Made by a program: the position numbers and the translations under genes
NCBI RefSeq assembly: GCF_019097595.1
Contig: NC_080711.1
Span: 8,261,428 to 8,325,427, forward strand
Source: Hemibagrus wyckioides
Taxonomy: Eukaryota; Chordata; Actinopteri; Siluriformes; Bagridae
Reading direction: 5' to 3'
Length of the DNA stretch: 64,000 nucleotides
Notes under the pieces: model-generated
Told to the model about the DNA's origin: nothing
Databases searched by the model: none
Seen by the model: only the letters and a program-made list of their open reading frames with translations
Shown here: piece by piece, positions 1 through 24,149 of the stretch
How positions within the stretch are numbered: the first letter of the stretch is position 1
Layout of the letters: the number at the start of each line of letters is the position of its first letter

Positions 1-102
1 CATAGTTTTATTCTTCTTTTTTTTTTGTCCTGAATAATATTCCTACCAGGTTGTGGTTTGTACTCCTTTTCTGACTGTTATTCCCAACTGTCTTCTGAAC
101 AG

Positions 103-1146
103 AGGATTTTGAGAACAGAGCTAATGAGTACTGGAACAACTTCTACGCCATCCATGAAAACCGCTTTTTTAAGGACCGCCACTGGCTCTTCACTGAGTTC
201 CCCGAGCTCGGCCCTCAGCGTTCCCAGAGTTCAGGAGAGGGCATGGCGTCAGATGAGGACCTCGTCCAGATTACAGCAAACCTGGAACTGAAGGGCGACG
301 AGAATCATGCACCGGTCACAGAAGAAGCAGCAGCGTTTCCTGGAGCCTCAGCCACTTATCGCATTCTGGAGGTCAGTCAGCTGATATATGTGTGTGATAT
401 GCATATGTGCGTACTGTTGATAAACGTGTGCTGACACATATGCATATCTGGGTGTGTGTGTGTGCGATCTTTCTGTAAATAAACATGTGTGTGTTTTGCC
501 TTAGGTAGGCTGTGGAGTTGGCAATACAGTGTTCCCAATTCTCAAGACGAACAAGTAAGACATATAGAATAACACAACATACTGTTAAAGGAGCTCTCAG
601 TGCTTCTAAGCTGTTGTCTAGCTACCATAACTGTAGTGTATGTCTCTATGCTTTGAACAAAGAAAACCTGAAAAGAAAAACAGTTATATTCAAGTAACTT
701 ACATTCAAGTCTAAGGGCAGTTGTTGAGGTGGCAAAAAACTACCCCCAATAGTTTTCTGTTCTCTGTTGAGTAGAGAGAAATGAGTCAAAACTCTCAAAT
801 ATAGTAATCACACATGTGCTACAGATGCTATGAATAGAGTTTAGGTTGAAAAATACAAGAGTATTCTGAGGATAAATCCTTGAACACATTGTCTGTCTGT
901 CTGTTTGTTTTTTTTCTGAAATCCAGTGATCCAGGCCTTTTTGTGTACTGCTGCGATTTCTCCAGCACAGCTATTGACCTCGTCAGAGTAAGAAAGAAAG
1001 TCATTGCTAAGTCAGAATCATTTATGTTGTATTGTCAGTAGAGGGGGAAAATGGGGGGTAAATAGAAGGGCTTTTGTATGATTTTATTATTTTAAACATA
1101 CAGTTTAGAGATGTATTTGTATGTACACATACACAACAACAACAAC

Positions 1147-1177
<31 letters not shown>

Positions 1178-2843
1178 GTAAAAACTTGAATTATTAAAAA
1201 TAAATATTATTTTACAATATAAACATTTACTATTAAATAAATGTAAAATTTAAATGTAATTAAATGTTTACAATTGAGCATTTACTATTATTATTATTAT
1301 TATTATTATTATTTTATTGCATACTTTCGTAAATATATTATTTATATTTCAATAATATTGATAACCTTATAAAATAAAAACATTCAGCCAAAACATGTTT
1401 GCTGTGTAAAGTTTGCTTCAAATGTAGCTAACAAGTAACTTGCATTTGTAGCCTCTAGTTTAGCAAACTGCACATGTCTGGCCAGTAATTTCATCTTCTA
1501 CATCAACACAATTATATGTTGCTCCAGACACTGCTATCTTTAAAATTACGCAAAAGTGCACTGCTAAAATCTGTATCTGTTTTGATCATTCAGATTTACA
1601 GACTGATTAATTACCTTCACAGTCTAATCTGGAGTACAACCCATCTCGATGTCACGCCTTCGTCCACGACCTGAGCGACATCACAGCTGCTTATCCGATG
1701 CCAGAGCAGAGTCTCGATGTCATTGTTCTCATATTCGTCCTCTCCGCTCTTCACCCTGAAAAGTGCGTGAGTTAATGTATGAGAGAGAGATCAGTTTTAG
1801 TGCACATCCCCTGTCCCTTGCCTCAGGTGTACGTGTAGTCGACTTTAGAATTATTGTTCCTTAATGAAAATGATCAACATTAAACACATTCATTCAGCTA
1901 CTAAAGTAGCTTTAAAAGCTACTTTAGTTTCCTCTGTCAAATATAAATGTAGAAAAATAAGAAATGTTTTTTAAAGATATTATATTAATATAAAACTAAA
2001 ATCAATCAAACTGTTATTCTTATATTAGCTTGCTTAATTTAATAGAGTGAGAAGAAAAGCTAATTTCCAATTAATAAAGGTGTTCAAGTTTGTGTAAGAT
2101 CTAAATAGTATAATAATCTCACTGTTAATAATATTAAATCTTGTGTTTTTCTCTCTTGTCAGAATGCAAAGCTCTCTCAGTAAGCTGGCCAGTTTGCTGA
2201 AACCCGGAGGAGTTCTGTTACTGAGGGATTATGGACGCTACGACATGGCCCAGCTTCGTTTTAAAAAGGGTCAGAACTTTAAAATGCCTTTAATACATGT
2301 GTCCCTCTGTACTGTTCTCTTCTAAGGATGTTGTTTGTGTTTTCACATTTTAGGAAGGTGCTTATCTGAAAATTTCTATGTCAGAGGAGACGGAACACGA
2401 GTCTATTTTTTCACTCAAGGTAATGAGCGTTTTACACACACACACACACACACACACATACACACACAGTCAATGACTGCCTTTGTTGCTGCTGTAATAC
2501 CAGAGTACGTTAGAAATCAAGGGAGCCATAATTTTAGATGATATAGAGTATGTAAGTTTATAGTATTACATGAAACAGTTTGTAAACTGTATTCAGTGAA
2601 ACAAGGTAACTTGTACTTCATGCTCACTTTTATTCCTTCATCTGTCTCTTTCCCCATCCACCTGTTATTACAGAAGAGCTACATGATCTGTTCTGTGGTG
2701 CTGGTCTGGAAAAGGTGCAAAATTTGGTGGACAGAAGGCTGCAGGTGAACAGAGGGAAACAACTGACCATGTACAGAGTCTGGGTGCAGTGTAAATACCG
2801 CAAAAACACAAAGCCTCTGCAACCTGCAGCTGAGACAAGATAG
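103..2843 (+). CDS. mettl2a: tRNA N3-methylcytidine methyltransferase METTL2 (5' part outside window)
   Basis: This is the C-terminal part (287 codons) of a METTL2-type SAM-dependent methyltransferase. The family makes m3C at position 32 of cytosolic tRNA-Thr and tRNA-Arg. Exons: 103-371, 505-554, 927-987, 1623-1762, 2163-2269, 2354-2419, 2674-2843; all introns are GT/AG and frame is kept throughout. The first exon encodes the family block [20 protein letters not shown]. Exon 505-554 carries SAM-binding motif I ([11 protein letters not shown]). Exon 2163-2269 holds [20 protein letters not shown], and the last exon holds [17 protein letters not shown]; all are close to human METTL2A/B. The stop is TAG at 2841-2843. 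Earlier exons and the start codon lie upstream of position 1. Human METTL2A and METTL2B are recent duplicates, so the a/b suffix is a naming choice based on the neighbouring tlk2. The METTL2 assignment is very secure. Confidence 0.95.
1132..1314. repeat. (CAA)n-(AAT)n and (ATT)n arrays flanking an AT-rich core
   Basis: AAT units at 1132-1176 and complementary ATT units at 1285-1314 face each other across about 110 bases in a mettl2a intron. The two could form a hairpin. Confidence 0.85.
2433..2468. repeat. (CA)n microsatellite
   Basis: A CA array 14 bases after the donor of the mettl2a exon 2354-2419, with one TA interruption. Confidence 0.92.
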
Positions 2844-3074
2844 CAAGGAAATCCACAGGACTAGAGTTACACACTGAGCGGAGAACTGGACCTCTGACAA
2901 TTTGGTAAAACAACCATAAAAACTAAAGACAAACTTTTGCGGTTTTAAGGCAACAAGATCTGGTGGCGGCAGTAGAGGAAAGTGAATGGGGAACATTAAA
3001 TCCTATAAATCCCTACTGCCGTTAGGATCATGTTTGATATGCTTTTAAACACTTTTAAACATTTATATGATATA

Positions 3075-3080
3075 AATAAA
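3075..3080 (+). terminator. Poly(A) signal of mettl2a
   Basis: A canonical AATAAA lies about 230 bases after the mettl2a stop codon in an AT-rich stretch. It is the first good signal downstream, so the mRNA probably ends near 3095-3110. A second A-rich candidate is near 3155. Confidence 0.6.
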
Positions 3081-3867
3081 AGATGGTTTTGGTAAATACC
3101 TGTTTTGTCATTATTTTTATCAAATTTGAGAAAGTGATATGTCTATGGAGATGAAAATAAAAATGGAATAAGACAAACTGTTATTGCTGTTAATGTAATG
3201 TTGCTAGTGGGAGAGTCTGGGTTGTTGCTGAAGCTTCTCCCACTCTCAAACTCTACTAGAGCACTTCTGAACCACATGAGTGTTCCATTTACTCTCCTGG
3301 AGGCTCAGAGACTGCATAAATAATTATCATGTCCCAGTTAAACTCCTATTGTTTTGAAATTAACTACACATTTGCATGACTGCAGGAATTCTTAACTTAT
3401 TTTGGCACTGCATAATTCCATCTTCTCGTACAAATTTAAAATCATTGTAGGTATTAACAATTCTTGACAGCACAGATAACGCTTACGCAACATGTTTGGG
3501 TCAGGGAGTGCAGATCCAAATCGTGCCGGAAAAATGTCCCAGATGTCATAACTGAGGCATCGGTTTTGTCTTTAATTTGTCACTTGTTAATAGCAGTGCA
3601 GTAAATCAGAAAGCATTTTTATGTTTGTCATTAGGTGGTTTAAAATATAACTTGGGAGAAAGTTTGTTAGACAGGTTGAGCCTGTACATTGACATGAAGT
3701 AAGTTGGTATGAAAAGTTCTGAATATTAAAGACTTAAGAAGCAGATATATAAAATTCATCAAAATCCAATCAATTTGACCTCTTTCATTAAAGTACATCC
3801 AGATTTCTCCTGAGATCAGTTTCAGCATACATATACGTACATTAGGTTTTATATATATGTATCCATC

Positions 3868-4115
3868 CATCCATTTTTTGTAGTGCTTATCCTACACAGG
3901 GTCCCTGGGAGCCTGGAGTCTGTCCCAGGGAACTTGGAGCACAAGTCAGGGGTCACCGTGGACAGAGTGCCAACCCATCACAGGGCACAATTACACACAC
4001 ACTACAGACAATTTAGAGATGCCACTCAGCCTGCAACAAATGAGTCTGGACTAGGGGAGGAAACCCCCAAAGTGCAGGGAGAACATGCAAACTCTGCTTC
4101 CAACCCTGAAATGGT
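3868..4115 (-). repeat. Dispersed SINE-like repeat, copy 1 (minus)
   Basis: This begins with the ATCCATCCATCC tail at 3863-3875. It continues through blocks reading as 'acagggcacaattacacac', 'tttagagatgccactcagcc' and 'ggagaacatgcaaactctgc'. These are the reverse complement of the body seen in + orientation at 23535-23835, 24125-24475 and 24890-25135. The copy lacks a clear tRNA-like head, so it is truncated or diverged. Confidence 0.6.
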
Positions 4116-4384
4116 TAACATGAGGCAAATAAACCACTATGTTAAATATTTTATTAACATATTCAAAAGAGTTCAGATATGCAACTTTTTTAGTCAATAT
4201 GGGAAATGTAGACGGTATTTTGAAAACACATTGTCCGTTCTTCAATTCTTTACGTAGGGAGAGAACCCAATGCAGGCTTCTGCTGGTGTAGCCATTCTGC
4301 CTACAAGCTGAACAAGCAATGCATTTTGATATGCTTTTCTGCTCAACATGGCAGTAAAGAGTTCTTATTTAAGTTACTATAGAT

Positions 4385-4680
4385 TTCCTATCAGGCGGGA
4401 CCACTCTGACCATTCTTTTCTGACCTCACTCAACAAGCAATTTTGCAGAACTGTTGCACACGATGTTTTTTGAGTTGTTGGTGTTTGTTTGATAGTTTTT
4501 ACACTATTCTTTGTAAACTCGAGTGATGACTGCAGGAAAATCCTAGAAGATAAGCAGTTTCTGAAATATTCAAACTTTAGGTTTGGGTTATTGTCTCTAA
4601 GTGGAGGATATAGCAGCATTTCATTTTTAACATTTTTGAGATCAGATAGTAAGCTGTGTGACACCTGCAAGAATATCTGA
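4385..4680. repeat. Dispersed teleost repeat, family uncertain
   Basis: The stretch contains 'cacgatgttttttgagttg', 'ctttgtaaactcgagtgatg' and 'gcagtttctgaaatattcaa'. I recognise these as blocks of a repeat common in fish genomes, but I cannot name its family with certainty. No coding potential is visible in it. Confidence 0.4.
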
Positions 4681-5929
4681 TGAGGTTTTCGTTATTTGTG
4701 TTGTATTACTTAGTATTGTGCATTAAACAAACAACTGTAGACTGATACACAGGCTTAAACAGTGAATGGACAAATTTATCTCATCAGGAAAGAAGGGATG
4801 AAAGGTTTTTTTTTCCTTTTTAAGTTAGAAAAAGGGTCTGTCGTCTTTACCAAATGCGCCAGTGTTTAAGCTTCCCTAAATAACAAACAGAATGAATGGA
4901 AATGTATAGGTTTATACATTAGAAGAGATGTTAGCAACAGTGGCAGTTGCAGTTTGTAATAAGAGTTGCATTCTTTGTAGTTATTAATGTTACTTTATTA
5001 CAGTTATTGGTAGGTTTTTCTAGTATTTTGTATCAGGATTGTTTGACTTGTGCACTGACACTGCTTTGTGACTTATTTTTGCAATATTTACTCCAAGCCA
5101 AAGATCCACCCTTTTGTTTCCTACATCAGAAATTTCATTACTGCAGTTAGACAGTAAATAAAAGAGATACTGGGATGGCTCAGAGATCCTGGGATGGCTC
5201 AAATCCCATCAAGGTTTTTGTAAGAGTTGATAACATCACACTTCATCCAGTCCATTTGGACAGAGTAGGAGAGAAAGAACTTTACAACTTTGTGCACTCT
5301 ATTGATTAGGTAGTCATGGCTCCTTTATTAACATGGCTTATTTAAAAAAAAAAAAACAAAAGCTCAAAAATTCAAACAGTATATTAAAAGGTGAATGGAC
5401 AATGCTTTTCTGTTTCTAGTTAAAAATGATGTGTCACATCTGTTCAGAGACTGCAGTGGTATTCAAATGTAGTAACATGAAGCACCACTTTGACCAGAAC
5501 ACTTCAGACTGGTGTATTTTATTTAGAGCCATGAATTAATTACAAATGAATTAATCACCATGTGATAGAAGGTAACATTAGGCATTTAGACCTTTGTAAG
5601 CTATTTTGTAAGCTATTTTGTAAACCTTTGTAAGCTATTAAAAACTATTGTTAAAACCACAGTTTAAGAGAAGTTTGGAAATGTTAAGGAGCATGAGTGG
5701 TTCATAAAATCCAATTAAAGTATTTTTAAAGGTGCACTATTCACATTACCAGGTGAAAGATGCATATTTAAGGTATGAAAGAGGTTACCACTTGAACATC
5801 AAGGAAAAGTACATTTTAGTACCCTTATTTCTGTGAGTGTTAAGATTAACCCAAGCCACTTATTTCAATACTGGCCATTAATTAGGGCATCTATTAAGAG
5901 AAATAAAACAATCTACGGAACGTATGGAA

Positions 5930-6629
5930 TGTAGAAATGGGGCGTGGCCGAACGCCCGAAAATCTTGCACAGTCTCACGAGAAAATATGAGATTTTACCG
6001 ATTATTGTTTACATTGCGAAAAATGAGAACCGAACCGAATCGATCCGGATTTAACTGATCCTCCGGGAACAGCTTCACTTCGCATTCACGTCGTGTTTGT
6101 TCTGGGGAGATGTGCACACGGGAGATGGTTTTGGGCGCAGTTTTGATTATTCGAGGCGCTTAACCCGGTTCGGTGCTGCTGACCCGCAGTAGGCATCAGG
6201 AACAAACATCTGAGAAGAGGATCGAGATTTAAATCGCTCGGAGCGGAGCCATGTTCGATGCGCTTTGACCGTCGCTCGGTGGAAATCGCTGTGTAGGCAG
6301 CATGCCATTGCTTCCTAGGAGGAAAGGACTATAGAGAGCCTGATTAGTTAATAGACTGCCTTTAAGCAGGCCAAAGGAAAGGTTGACCACACCGAGGCCT
6401 CGTGTCGGGAGGTACCACAGCCTCCGTTTGACGCTCGGACTGGAAGCCGAAAGCCACGCGCCTTGCTCCGTATAGTGAGCTTTGGCGAGACTCGGGGATT
6501 TGAGGCCTTGTTCGGGAATGTCTGGTTAAGTGAGGACGAGGTGTGTGGTGACAAAGAGTGGGAGAGCAGTCACAAATTAAACCAAAAAAGAAAAAAAATC
6601 ACCCCAAGTCGAAAACATCGACAACTCAG
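5930..6629 (+). promoter_or_regulatory. tlk2 promoter and first non-coding exon
   Basis: From about 5940 the sequence shifts from AT-rich to CG-containing. It has a GC/CACCC-type box (GGGGCGTGGCC, 5939-5949), a TCTCACGAGA palindrome (5973-5982; one base off the TCTCGCGAGA promoter motif) and many CpGs to about 6530. A good donor (CTCAG|GTAAAA, GT at 6630-6631) suggests a 5' UTR exon ending at 6629, spliced to 7694. The transcription start cannot be fixed from sequence; about 6000-6150 is plausible. No TATA box is obvious, as expected for a housekeeping gene. The leader holds several short upstream ORFs, listed under findings. Confidence 0.55.
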
Positions 6630-7497
6630 GTAAAACTGGCATTCTGTGCTGCTTAATAATTATTTGCTGACTGTCAAAACTTGTGAGAAATCTAATTAGC
6701 TTGTTAACTGTGCTGGATTTAATAGCAGCAGAGTGCAAACAATGTCTTGATGAAGGTGCCAAACCCCATGGGTCAGATCAGGTTAGCTTCAGCTAAAAAC
6801 GTTAGTTAAGTGTCTAACAGTATTCATTTTAGTTGAACATAACACTCCCTTTCATTTATGTATATATATATTTCTCCCGAGGTATAGTTTTTAAATGCAT
6901 AATACGTTACATGGAGGCTTTTCTGAAGTAACAGATTGTCTGCTAGCTTTAGCTAACTAGCTTGCATGGTATTTAGCCAGATAACCGTCTGTTTTGTTCG
7001 TTTCGTGAAGATCTAAAAACAAAAAAATCAAGTGGACTGTTTTTATTAGGATGTGTGATGCCTTAATATACGTCTCGTATCTTGAATTTCGGTTATGTTG
7101 GATAGAAATAACTTTATTGCATCCTTAATGGCTGCATATTTCGGTAGCTAGCCTTGTGGCTTGATTGATTAGCCTGTGTATGTTAGCTAGCTTGTTGTAT
7201 AGCTGGTTAGTATTTTTGGATAGCATCGTGTTTTGTTTTTGTTTGTTTCTTTCCCTTCAGCCACCTCCCCAGACCTGCTGCTGACCCAGTGAAGTTTTTC
7301 AGGTTTGGCTCAGCTAAACTCTCAATGAAGATCAGTGTTCTAGTTTGGGAGATGATGTGATGAGTCTCGGGGTCTAATTGTTTTAGTAGTTCATACAACA
7401 CAAATTTAACGGGGATGTTCTATGAGTACGTGTCATGTGGAGTCATGTGACCTCCTGATTTACGATGCTGGAAGTCTCAGAAGGTCTGTATGAGTGA

Positions 7498-19630
<12,133 letters not shown>

Positions 19631-20905
19631 GAGCCCCACCCATCTATACCTGTCTGATTGGAGCAGAGAGAGCCGGGCTTTGTATTTGCCGTACGCGGCT
19701 CTGCAGCGCCCAAGGTGGAGGATCTGCCTCTAAGTATACAGAGAGAGAGAAAGACGGAGCAGGAGGAAGGGGAAAGAGGGATGGATGGAATGCTGGAGCA
19801 GTGTTCATCCCTCTGTACCCCACTTCCCCTCCCCAGCATTGCAAATCCTGTGTGTGGAGGGGAGGATTGGAAAAAAAAGGCATCATTAATGTAAGGGAGA
19901 GAGAAAATTCCTGAGGCCATGTCATGTTAAAAATAATAATGGACTGAATGGGGGACAGATTTGAAAGTACTTGGACAGATAAAATGGACTGACGTGTGCC
20001 CTGCACCCCACAACACACACACAGGCATATTCATAAAGAAAGTTATCTTCAGTTTCTGTGAAGGCAAATAGCTAATTATGTGGGAGAACCCCCTCACTCC
20101 CACTACAGTGTCTTCTGTGTAAGATATCGCAAATGAGTTTCTTCTCCTTCCCTGTGCCCAATTCCTGCTCCACACCTTCTGACTAAGGAATTTTGCTAGT
20201 AAGCTTACATCACTATCAATAGCCCACATTTCAAACAGCCATATCAAAACCTTCATTGTTCAAACTGATATCTAGTGCTAAAACGAAAAGGCTGTTTTTT
20301 TTGCCGTTTGGGAATTGTAATGAAGTCTTACAGCTCCTTTTATTATTTTATTTTATTATTCTAATTTTTCTTTTTCTTTTTTGAGATTGAGAAAGACCCT
20401 TGTTAGTCAGTCTCTCTTTCTTCCACCCCCCTCCTTCTCTGTGACCAAAGCAGAGCTCTGCCAGCAGGTGGTGCTGTTTAACTTGATATTTTCTAATTAT
20501 TATTTTAAAATGGTTTTGATGCAAAGACATTTTTTAAGAGAAGCTATTGTTTTAGAGTAGCGTTACTAACTAATGGCCCCAAGTATGTATATTTCATTTT
20601 ATTTTATTTTATTTTTATTTTTTTTACAATTGGAACAATTAACACTTGTTTTTAATCTGAGATTTAAGGTAGTTTTTTTTCCATGATTTTAACGTTTCTC
20701 TCATGCACATGCATACACATGCGCATACACTTGCACCCACACACGCTCATATTTATTTAGGTCTGTTTAAATAGCTGATTCCTGGTCCTGGATTGTCTAC
20801 TGTGTGGGGAAAGAGTACTTTTTGGAGGGAGGGGGGATAGTTAATGACGGGTACAGGGCAGAAATGGCAATGATCATTAAATACTGTTGGTTAAAAATTT
20901 CTGTC
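19631..20905 (+). other. tlk2 3' UTR (probable extent)
   Basis: The sequence after the tlk2 stop is non-coding, with T-rich blocks such as 'ttttattttattttatttt' near 20600. An ATTAAA at 20876-20881 is a plausible poly(A) signal. The true end is not certain and the UTR could extend past 21 kb. Open frames on both strands at 19540-20256 are shadows of the last tlk2 exon and its UTR. Confidence 0.5.
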
Positions 20906-21944
20906 TAGTGTGAACTTCATTTATTTTGCTTTCTTTTTTTTCTTTTCAACTTTCATAGTCATCAAACTATTCAGTAAACCCTCTGGTTGGGAGAAGAGAC
21001 CTGGAATCATCCTGCTGAGTACAGTTACTGCTATCATACCAGAGCTGCTTATTTTCCAATAACAATAGCATTTCCCAAAGTGTCTGTCTTTTTATTATTA
21101 TTTTTTTAATCACAACAATTTTTTTAAGCAATGCTGTTTTGTTTTTTTCTCTTTATAGTACCCTTAATGTTGTGGAATGTCCTTGAGAGAAGTTAGTTAC
21201 TGTTTTCATTTACATTTACTCTTCTTCAAGTTAATAAGACAAAGCAAAACATCAGCTGCTTGTATTAGTGAGACATCTGAGGAGAAATTGAGTACTCTGC
21301 TATGGTGGAATTGTTTGAATTGCAGCCAGAACTACTGTCAGAGCTGTGTTTATAGGAGAAAAAAAATTGATCGATACTAATCGGATAAAAGATTTTCACA
21401 GTGCTGTGGTTTAGGCAGAAGAACTGTACTGAATTGCAATGCATTTACCTTTATACTGTTCTAGCAACATGCCTCTCTGCAGAATAGTGCTGTTGGTGTT
21501 CCCAAGTATGGAACATGGCGGTTGTTTTTTGTTTAACCTTTAATCACTTTAAATCTCCTCTTTGCACTTTTATTACTTTTCCAGTGCCTCTCTTGAATGG
21601 ATTATATTTATTTTCCCAAGTCTTCTCCAAAATTCATTTATTTGGATTGATCTCCAGCATGGTCTCTTAAACTGACATTTGCAGTCACTGACATTTCTAG
21701 CTTGTTCCGTTTGTGCACTGTAAAACTAGATGGCAATGTCACTGGTTATGAGTTTCAACAAATAGTTATGGTCCCATAAACAATCTCTTAATTGCCATAA
21801 AACAGGGTGTGTATAATGAACACATCCAGGGGGTGTTAGCTGATTCTAATTAGAGAACGAGGGCAGAATTTCAGTCTGGCCAAGGAAGTAAATGGTACAT
21901 AAATTAAACCATATGATGCAGGGCTGAATTTTACGTTCCACAAG

Positions 21945-22140
21945 TTAAGTAGCCTTTATTTGTCACTTATACATTACTGCACAGTGAAATTCTTATTTTG
22001 CATATCCCATCCTTGGTGGTTGGGGTCAGAGCACAGGGTCAGCCATGATGCAGCACCCCTGGAGCAGGGTGGGTGCTTGGCAGTGCTGGGGCCAGAGCCT
22101 TAGCCACTTGAGCCACCACCAACCCTAACCCACAAATCCT
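21945..22140 (-). repeat. tRNA-headed SINE (minus)
   Basis: The + strand reads 'tttatttgtcacttatacat', 'cacagtgaaattcttatttt' and 'gtcagagcacagggtcagcc', ending in 'agccttagccacttgagcca'. On the minus strand the last block is an A-box-like head (TGGCTCAAGTGGCTAAGGCT). The layout matches a repeat common in ostariophysan fish. Confidence 0.55.
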
Positions 22141-23534
22141 TCTGTAAATGGATTTAAAAGCTTCATTAACTGCTAAAGCTTGATATCTTATCAATTTTAT
22201 TCCCATCTTGTTAAAAAAAAAAAAAAACACCCAGAACTGTTGATACTGGGGAACTAGTCCAAAATTGCATCAAGTGTGTAAAATCAATTTGGAGCCCCCA
22301 CCCCAACACTTGTTATCCCACTGTTCATGGTTGGGGCCATCAATAAATTGATTTTGAAGATTATATCTGCCAGATATGCTAGCTGTATCTGTGTTATATA
22401 ATTTTATTCCCCTTCATACATGCACATGTACAATTAGGTCATTTGATGTCATTTTTATTTGGCTTCTTTTACAGGAAGTAAACGTCTCCATAAGTAAAAT
22501 CCTTCTTAGGTGTCTGTCTGTAGTAAATGCTCCTGGGCTTGTAATTACCAGGTCTAACATTTAAGACGTTCATATAAAACCAAGGACCTATAATTGCTTT
22601 TAAACCTTTAATTTAATGTAGAACACGACTTTGAGCTTTAGATGGCAAAATACAGGTCGGTGTGAGATATGTGTATATACGGTTATATATGTATTAAGGT
22701 TTGCAATATTAGTCAAATTCTATTAATACATTGGGGAAAATAGAATAATACACCAAAGGGTCTGATTGCGCATGCGCGTGATTTTGGTTGTGGAATTCTT
22801 TAAAAATCCCAAACGCATGCTTATTTGTGTTTTTTTGTGGTTGTCTGTTGCTCTGGTTCTTAGATAAACGTGTTTGCTGATTTTTTTCCTCTGTACTTTG
22901 CCTCGGCTGTGTTCACTCTGTGTTGGTGACGTGGGCAGTGTCGGCTATAATGAAGCCTGCAGCTGCTGTGTTGGGAATGGAGTACAGCTTTCCAGACTCA
23001 GAGCAGATCTGCTTCATCTCTCAGTCAAGCAGGTCCTAGTATTTTGGCTCGTGAAAATGCAATACGATTCAGTCAGACACTAATTCCTTATCAAAAGTCA
23101 TGTGCAATTTTGCATTGTTTCTGGCCGGCGCTGTAAGTTGAGAATCGAGCTCGGTTCACTTTTGCTTCTAAAGAGTCGAATCATTAAAAATGAGTCATCT
23201 AGCCCATCATTCTGCTGCACACGGGCAAAATAAAGAGAAAATATTCCGAACGTCGTATTTATATTTGAGACACCACTCGGTAACGTAATGAGTAGGTTGC
23301 TTTAAGCTTTTCATACACTTTTTATGATTTAAAACTATATCCCGGTTGCTGGGCTTGTTTCTCTAAATGCGTGCCTCACTCAGCTCGGGCGCGCGCGCGT
23401 GGAGGTTACCCGAGAGTGTGCGATGTTGCCAGATTGATGTTTATGTCTTTCTGTTGAAAGTCTTTAGAATCCACATCCACAAGATATATTCAGTGGATAC
23501 ACTTTTCACGGGGAACGGGCGTATTAGTGATTCG

Positions 23535-23835
23535 TATAATTTCCTCTCACCTCTGGGGTTTAGGGGTTGATTCCAGGCTTCTGCACTGTGTTGCATGTTG
23601 GTATCGTGCCCTAGGGTGTTTTCTCCACGTACTCTAGTTTCCTCCACCAGTCTAAAACATGTTTTAATGGCTGATTGGCATCTCTAAATTGTCCGTTGTG
23701 TGTGATAGTGTGTGTGTGTGTGTGTGTGTGTGTGATAGCTTGGCTCTCCGTCTTGTGCACCAAATTCCCTGCGATAGGTTGCAGACTCCCTCTGAACACC
23801 CTGTACAGAAAATGGATGGATGGATGGATGGATAC
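23535..23835 (+). repeat. Dispersed SINE-like repeat, copy 2
   Basis: The copy contains 'ggctgattggcatctctaaa', a (GT)n insert at 23709-23734, and the end 'gtacagaaaatggatggatg'. Body and tail match copy 3 at 24125-24475. Its internal GT array sits where the others have only a short GTGTG run, so it expanded in place. Confidence 0.6.
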
Positions 23836-24084
23836 ACTTCTTAATTCTAACAAGATTTTTGAGATCCTTAAAGCAAACATACATATTTCATTGCATTAAA
23901 GGGGCTATTGCACTTTTCTGTTCACATTCTCCTAAGGTAATTTTATTTTCCTCAAGGAGGTGGAAAATTTGTGGACAGCATGGCTCTAGATATGCATTTT
24001 TTTCTGAAGTGCATGGAAAAAAAGTAAGGTGTGATGTTGATTAATACACTATATACATTAGGGTATAACCCTATAGGGTCACCA

Positions 24085-24149
24085 AGTCACCGTGCTACCC
24101 GAAAATAAACTCTAATGATTAGAGTTTAATTTCGGGTAGCGCGGTGACT
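24085..24149. repeat. Near-perfect 31-bp inverted repeat (hairpin)
   Basis: Arms 24085-24115 and 24119-24149 pair at 29 of 31 positions around a 3-base loop (TGA). The right arm is the SINE head plus about 12 bases of flank. The left arm is its inverted duplicate. Confidence 0.9.

Larger units (their letters stand above)
2844..5900. other. mettl2a-tlk2 intergenic region (with mettl2a 3' UTR)
   Basis: The first ~250 bases are the mettl2a 3' UTR. The rest is AT-rich non-coding DNA with a SINE-like copy at about 3868-4115 and another dispersed repeat at about 4385-4680. Small local duplications occur near 5158-5205 (a GGATGGCTCA unit) and 5595-5640 (a GTAAGCTATTTT unit). Open frames here are short and lack codon structure. 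I see no additional gene. Confidence 0.6.

Noticed and set aside
5939..6629. A separate small gene in the CG-rich region upstream of tlk2
   Set aside because: Open frames are short on both strands, and the good donor at 6630 fits a tlk2 leader exon better than an independent gene.
7251..7312. Possible second 5' UTR exon of tlk2 (CCTTCAG ... TTTCAG|GTTTGG)
   Set aside because: Acceptor-like and donor-like signals are present, but there is no conservation or cDNA evidence and the direct 6629-7694 splice is sufficient. Left unannotated.
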